Assembly: GCA_964387365.1 (NCBI GenBank) | Contig: CAYLWP010000149.1 | Location: 1 to 6,738, forward strand | DNA length: 6,738 nucleotides | Reading direction: 5' to 3' | Source: COE1 sp964387365 | GTDB lineage: Bacteria > Bacillota > Clostridia > Lachnospirales > Lachnospiraceae | In this document: one piece after another, positions 5,083 to 6,738 of the stretch | Numbering within the stretch: position 1 is the stretch's first letter | Layout of the letters: each line of letters opens with the position of its first letter | Notes under the pieces: generated by a model | Seen by the model: the letters and a program-made list of their open reading frames with translations, nothing else | The model's database searches: none | What the model was told of the DNA's origin: nothing | Made by a program: the position numbers and the translations under genes

Positions 5083-6672
5083 ATGAAAAGAAAATGGAGC
5101 TTATGGCTTGCGCTTACAATGATGCTGGTATGTATGCTGCAGATGACGGTTTTTGCGGCAGGGCAGACAGTAACCATCAGTCATTGTATGATTTCGGGAA
5201 AGGATGTAACAGTAATCGCTTCGGGTGCAGTTGCTCCGAGTGATACAGGATTGTATTATTTATTTGAACTGAAGCCTTATGAGGCCGGTGTTGGCGCAAG
5301 AGTTGATTTTTGTGCATCTGCTCCGGCAGCAGAGATGGTTCAGTTTACGACACCGCTGAACTTTAATTCGGCATCTTCGAAGCTGTATTCCAGATTTGTT
5401 GTTACAGCATATCAGGGTGGTGTATTTGTACCGGTAAGTAATGAGATGTATCTTACGAATCCGGAAGCAGTGGCTGCAAAGGCAACCGGTTATCCGGTAA
5501 GATCTAAGAAGGGTTTAACTGCTGACTGGAGATACAGTACGGACTTGAGTGCCTTAGGTGCAGGATATGCGGCTTATGAGCTTGATATCAGCAGATTCTT
5601 TACAGCAGGTGGTACAAGCTATACTTATAATGGAAAAACATATAGCTTTAATTCCGGCGTTGTTGCAGAATATGATGCAGTGTGTCAGCTTTTTGCAAAA
5701 GAAGGCGTTAATGTTGTTATGGTAATCAAGAATTCATATAATGCGGCAACTGCTGATTTGATTCCGCCTTTGGCTCGCGTACCGGGCATGAACTGCTATG
5801 CAATGAATGTTTCAGAACAGGGCGGAACAGAAAAAATTGCTGCATTTATGTCATTTCTTGCAAACAGATATTCCGGTTCTAAGGGAACGATTCATACATG
5901 GATTATCGGTAATGAGATTAACAATAATTCCCCTTGGCACTATGCGGGAAATATGGGAGCAACAGAGTTTGCAGCATATTATGCAAAGGAATTCCGCCTT
6001 TGCTACAATGCAATCAAGAGCCAGAATGCAGGTGCCAGAGTATATTTAAATATTGACCAGAGATGGACACATACAGACTCTAATCCGCTTGCCTATGCAG
6101 GAAGAACTGTTTTAGATACCTTTGCAGCAAATATTAAGGCATCCGGTGATATTGACTGGGGATTATCCATTCATCCGCATCCGGTTCCGTTATTTAATGC
6201 TCAGTTCTGGAATTTACCGCCGGCATATGCGGCTATGAAGCTGGTTACCCATGCAGACAATTCCAGGATGGTTTGTCCGACAAATGTAGATGTCATTACA
6301 AACCATATGGCATTACCTGAGCTTCTTTCACCGACAGGAAACGTACGTCACATTCTGATATCAGAAATGGGCGTTACATCCCAAAACGCACAGATTCCTA
6401 CGGATCAGAATATGCAGGCAGCAGCAATGCAGTATGCATATAAATTGACAGCGTCTAATCCGTTTATCGAGGGCGTCATTATCCACAGACAAATTGACCA
6501 TTTGTCAGAGGTAGTGAACGATGGTATGGCAGTTGGTATCAGGGATGTCAACGGAACACCAAAGGTGGCATTTAATGTATTTAAGTATATGGATACCAAT
6601 AATACAACCTATGCGAACTTTGCACTTCCGTATATCGGATTGACAAGCTGGGCACAGGTTGGATTGCAGTAG
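5083..6672 (+). CDS. secreted DUF5722-like putative glycoside hydrolase (clan GH-A-type barrel)
   Basis: The protein has 529 residues. Residues 1-26 are a classic signal peptide: MKRK, a hydrophobic core LWLALTMMLVCMLQM, then TVFA-AG, with cleavage likely after residue 25 or 26. No LPxTG signal, S-layer or cell-wall repeat is seen, so the product is probably released. Residues about 27-125 form a small beta domain (strand pattern QTVTISHCMISGKDVTVIASG). The rest reads as a (beta/alpha)8 barrel. HTWIIGNEIN (271-280) contains the Asn-Glu of a clan A acid/base residue (Glu278). The motif WGLSIHPHPVP lies at 359-369. HILISEMG (423-430) ends a strand with Glu428, in the place of the nucleophile. 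Overall it resembles the DUF5722 family of Pfam. The family name is recalled rather than searched, and the substrate is unknown to me. The protein likely acts on an extracellular polysaccharide. It has its own promoter and leader hairpin, and the upstream neighbour is also exported. Confidence 0.82.
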   Translation: MKRKWSLWLALTMMLVCMLQMTVFAAGQTVTISHCMISGKDVTVIASGAVAPSDTGLYYLFELKPYEAGVGARVDFCASAPAAEMVQFTTPLNFNSASSKLYSRFVVTAYQGGVFVPVSNEMYLTNPEAVAAKATGYPVRSKKGLTADWRYSTDLSALGAGYAAYELDISRFFTAGGTSYTYNGKTYSFNSGVVAEYDAVCQLFAKEGVNVVMVIKNSYNAATADLIPPLARVPGMNCYAMNVSEQGGTEKIAAFMSFLANRYSGSKGTIHTWIIGNEINNNSPWHYAGNMGATEFAAYYAKEFRLCYNAIKSQNAGARVYLNIDQRWTHTDSNPLAYAGRTVLDTFAANIKASGDIDWGLSIHPHPVPLFNAQFWNLPPAYAAMKLVTHADNSRMVCPTNVDVITNHMALPELLSPTGNVRHILISEMGVTSQNAQIPTDQNMQAAAMQYAYKLTASNPFIEGVIIHRQIDHLSEVVNDGMAVGIRDVNGTPKVAFNVFKYMDTNNTTYANFALPYIGLTSWAQVGLQ

Positions 6673-6684
6673 ACGTAATATTCA

Positions 6685-6722
6685 GGGGCTGTGAAAAAAG
6701 CACTCCGCACAAAAGCAGTCCC
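6685..6722. repeat. inverted repeat downstream of the secreted protein gene
   Basis: GGGGCTG (6685-6691) pairs with CAGTCCC (6716-6722), with one G-U, around an A-rich loop of 24 bases. It begins 12 bases after the stop codon. It is not followed by a T-run within the window, so a simple intrinsic terminator is not supported. It could be a degenerate terminator, the edge of a dispersed repeat, or the start of a larger structured element cut off by the window end at 6738. Confidence 0.4.
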
Positions 6723-6738
6723 TAGCTAATAATCGATA

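Noticed and set aside
5049..5243. 64-codon + frame overlapping the start of the secreted protein
   Set aside because: It lacks a ribosome site and is out of frame with the clear signal peptide and GGAGGG-preceded start at 5083.

Overview
The window reads as a piece of a low-to-moderate GC (about 40%) Firmicutes chromosome, most likely a Clostridia / Lachnospiraceae-type gut anaerobe. The evidence is the strong AGGAGG-like ribosome sites, a sigma-A promoter with extended -10, AT-rich intergenic DNA, and the style of the proteins. That taxonomic call is an inference from composition and protein character. All convincing genes are on the + strand.

Layout. Bases 1-142 hold no gene I can support. 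An unrecognised 132-residue protein of a type I recall from clostridia follows (143-541). Next comes an intergenic hairpin (561-615) that looks both like an intrinsic terminator and like fused, decayed ends of an IS3-family element. After a candidate promoter lies a small two-helix membrane-protein gene (696-1137). A 10-bp tandem duplication has put this gene out of frame; removing one repeat unit restores a continuous 143-codon frame. It is followed closely by a class I SAM-dependent methyltransferase of the Methyltransf_32 / METTL25-like type (1169-2332). After 50 bases comes an 837-residue membrane-anchored, beta-rich extracytoplasmic protein (2383-4896). It ends in what looks like a C39-peptidase-fold domain lacking all three catalytic residues.

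A 186-base AT-rich gap then carries a good sigma-A promoter and an 11-bp inverted repeat in the leader. They drive a secreted 529-residue protein (5083-6672) that resembles the DUF5722 family and has the two-glutamate layout of a clan GH-A glycoside hydrolase. A short inverted repeat follows it at the window edge.

How they may work together. The methyltransferase and the frameshifted membrane gene look like one transcription unit, possibly running on into the 837-residue protein. The last two large genes are both exported, and one is a likely glycan-active enzyme, so the right half of the window suggests a cell-surface or extracellular polysaccharide function. That link rests on adjacency and export only. 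I see no tRNA, rRNA, CRISPR array, intact insertion sequence or complete riboswitch.
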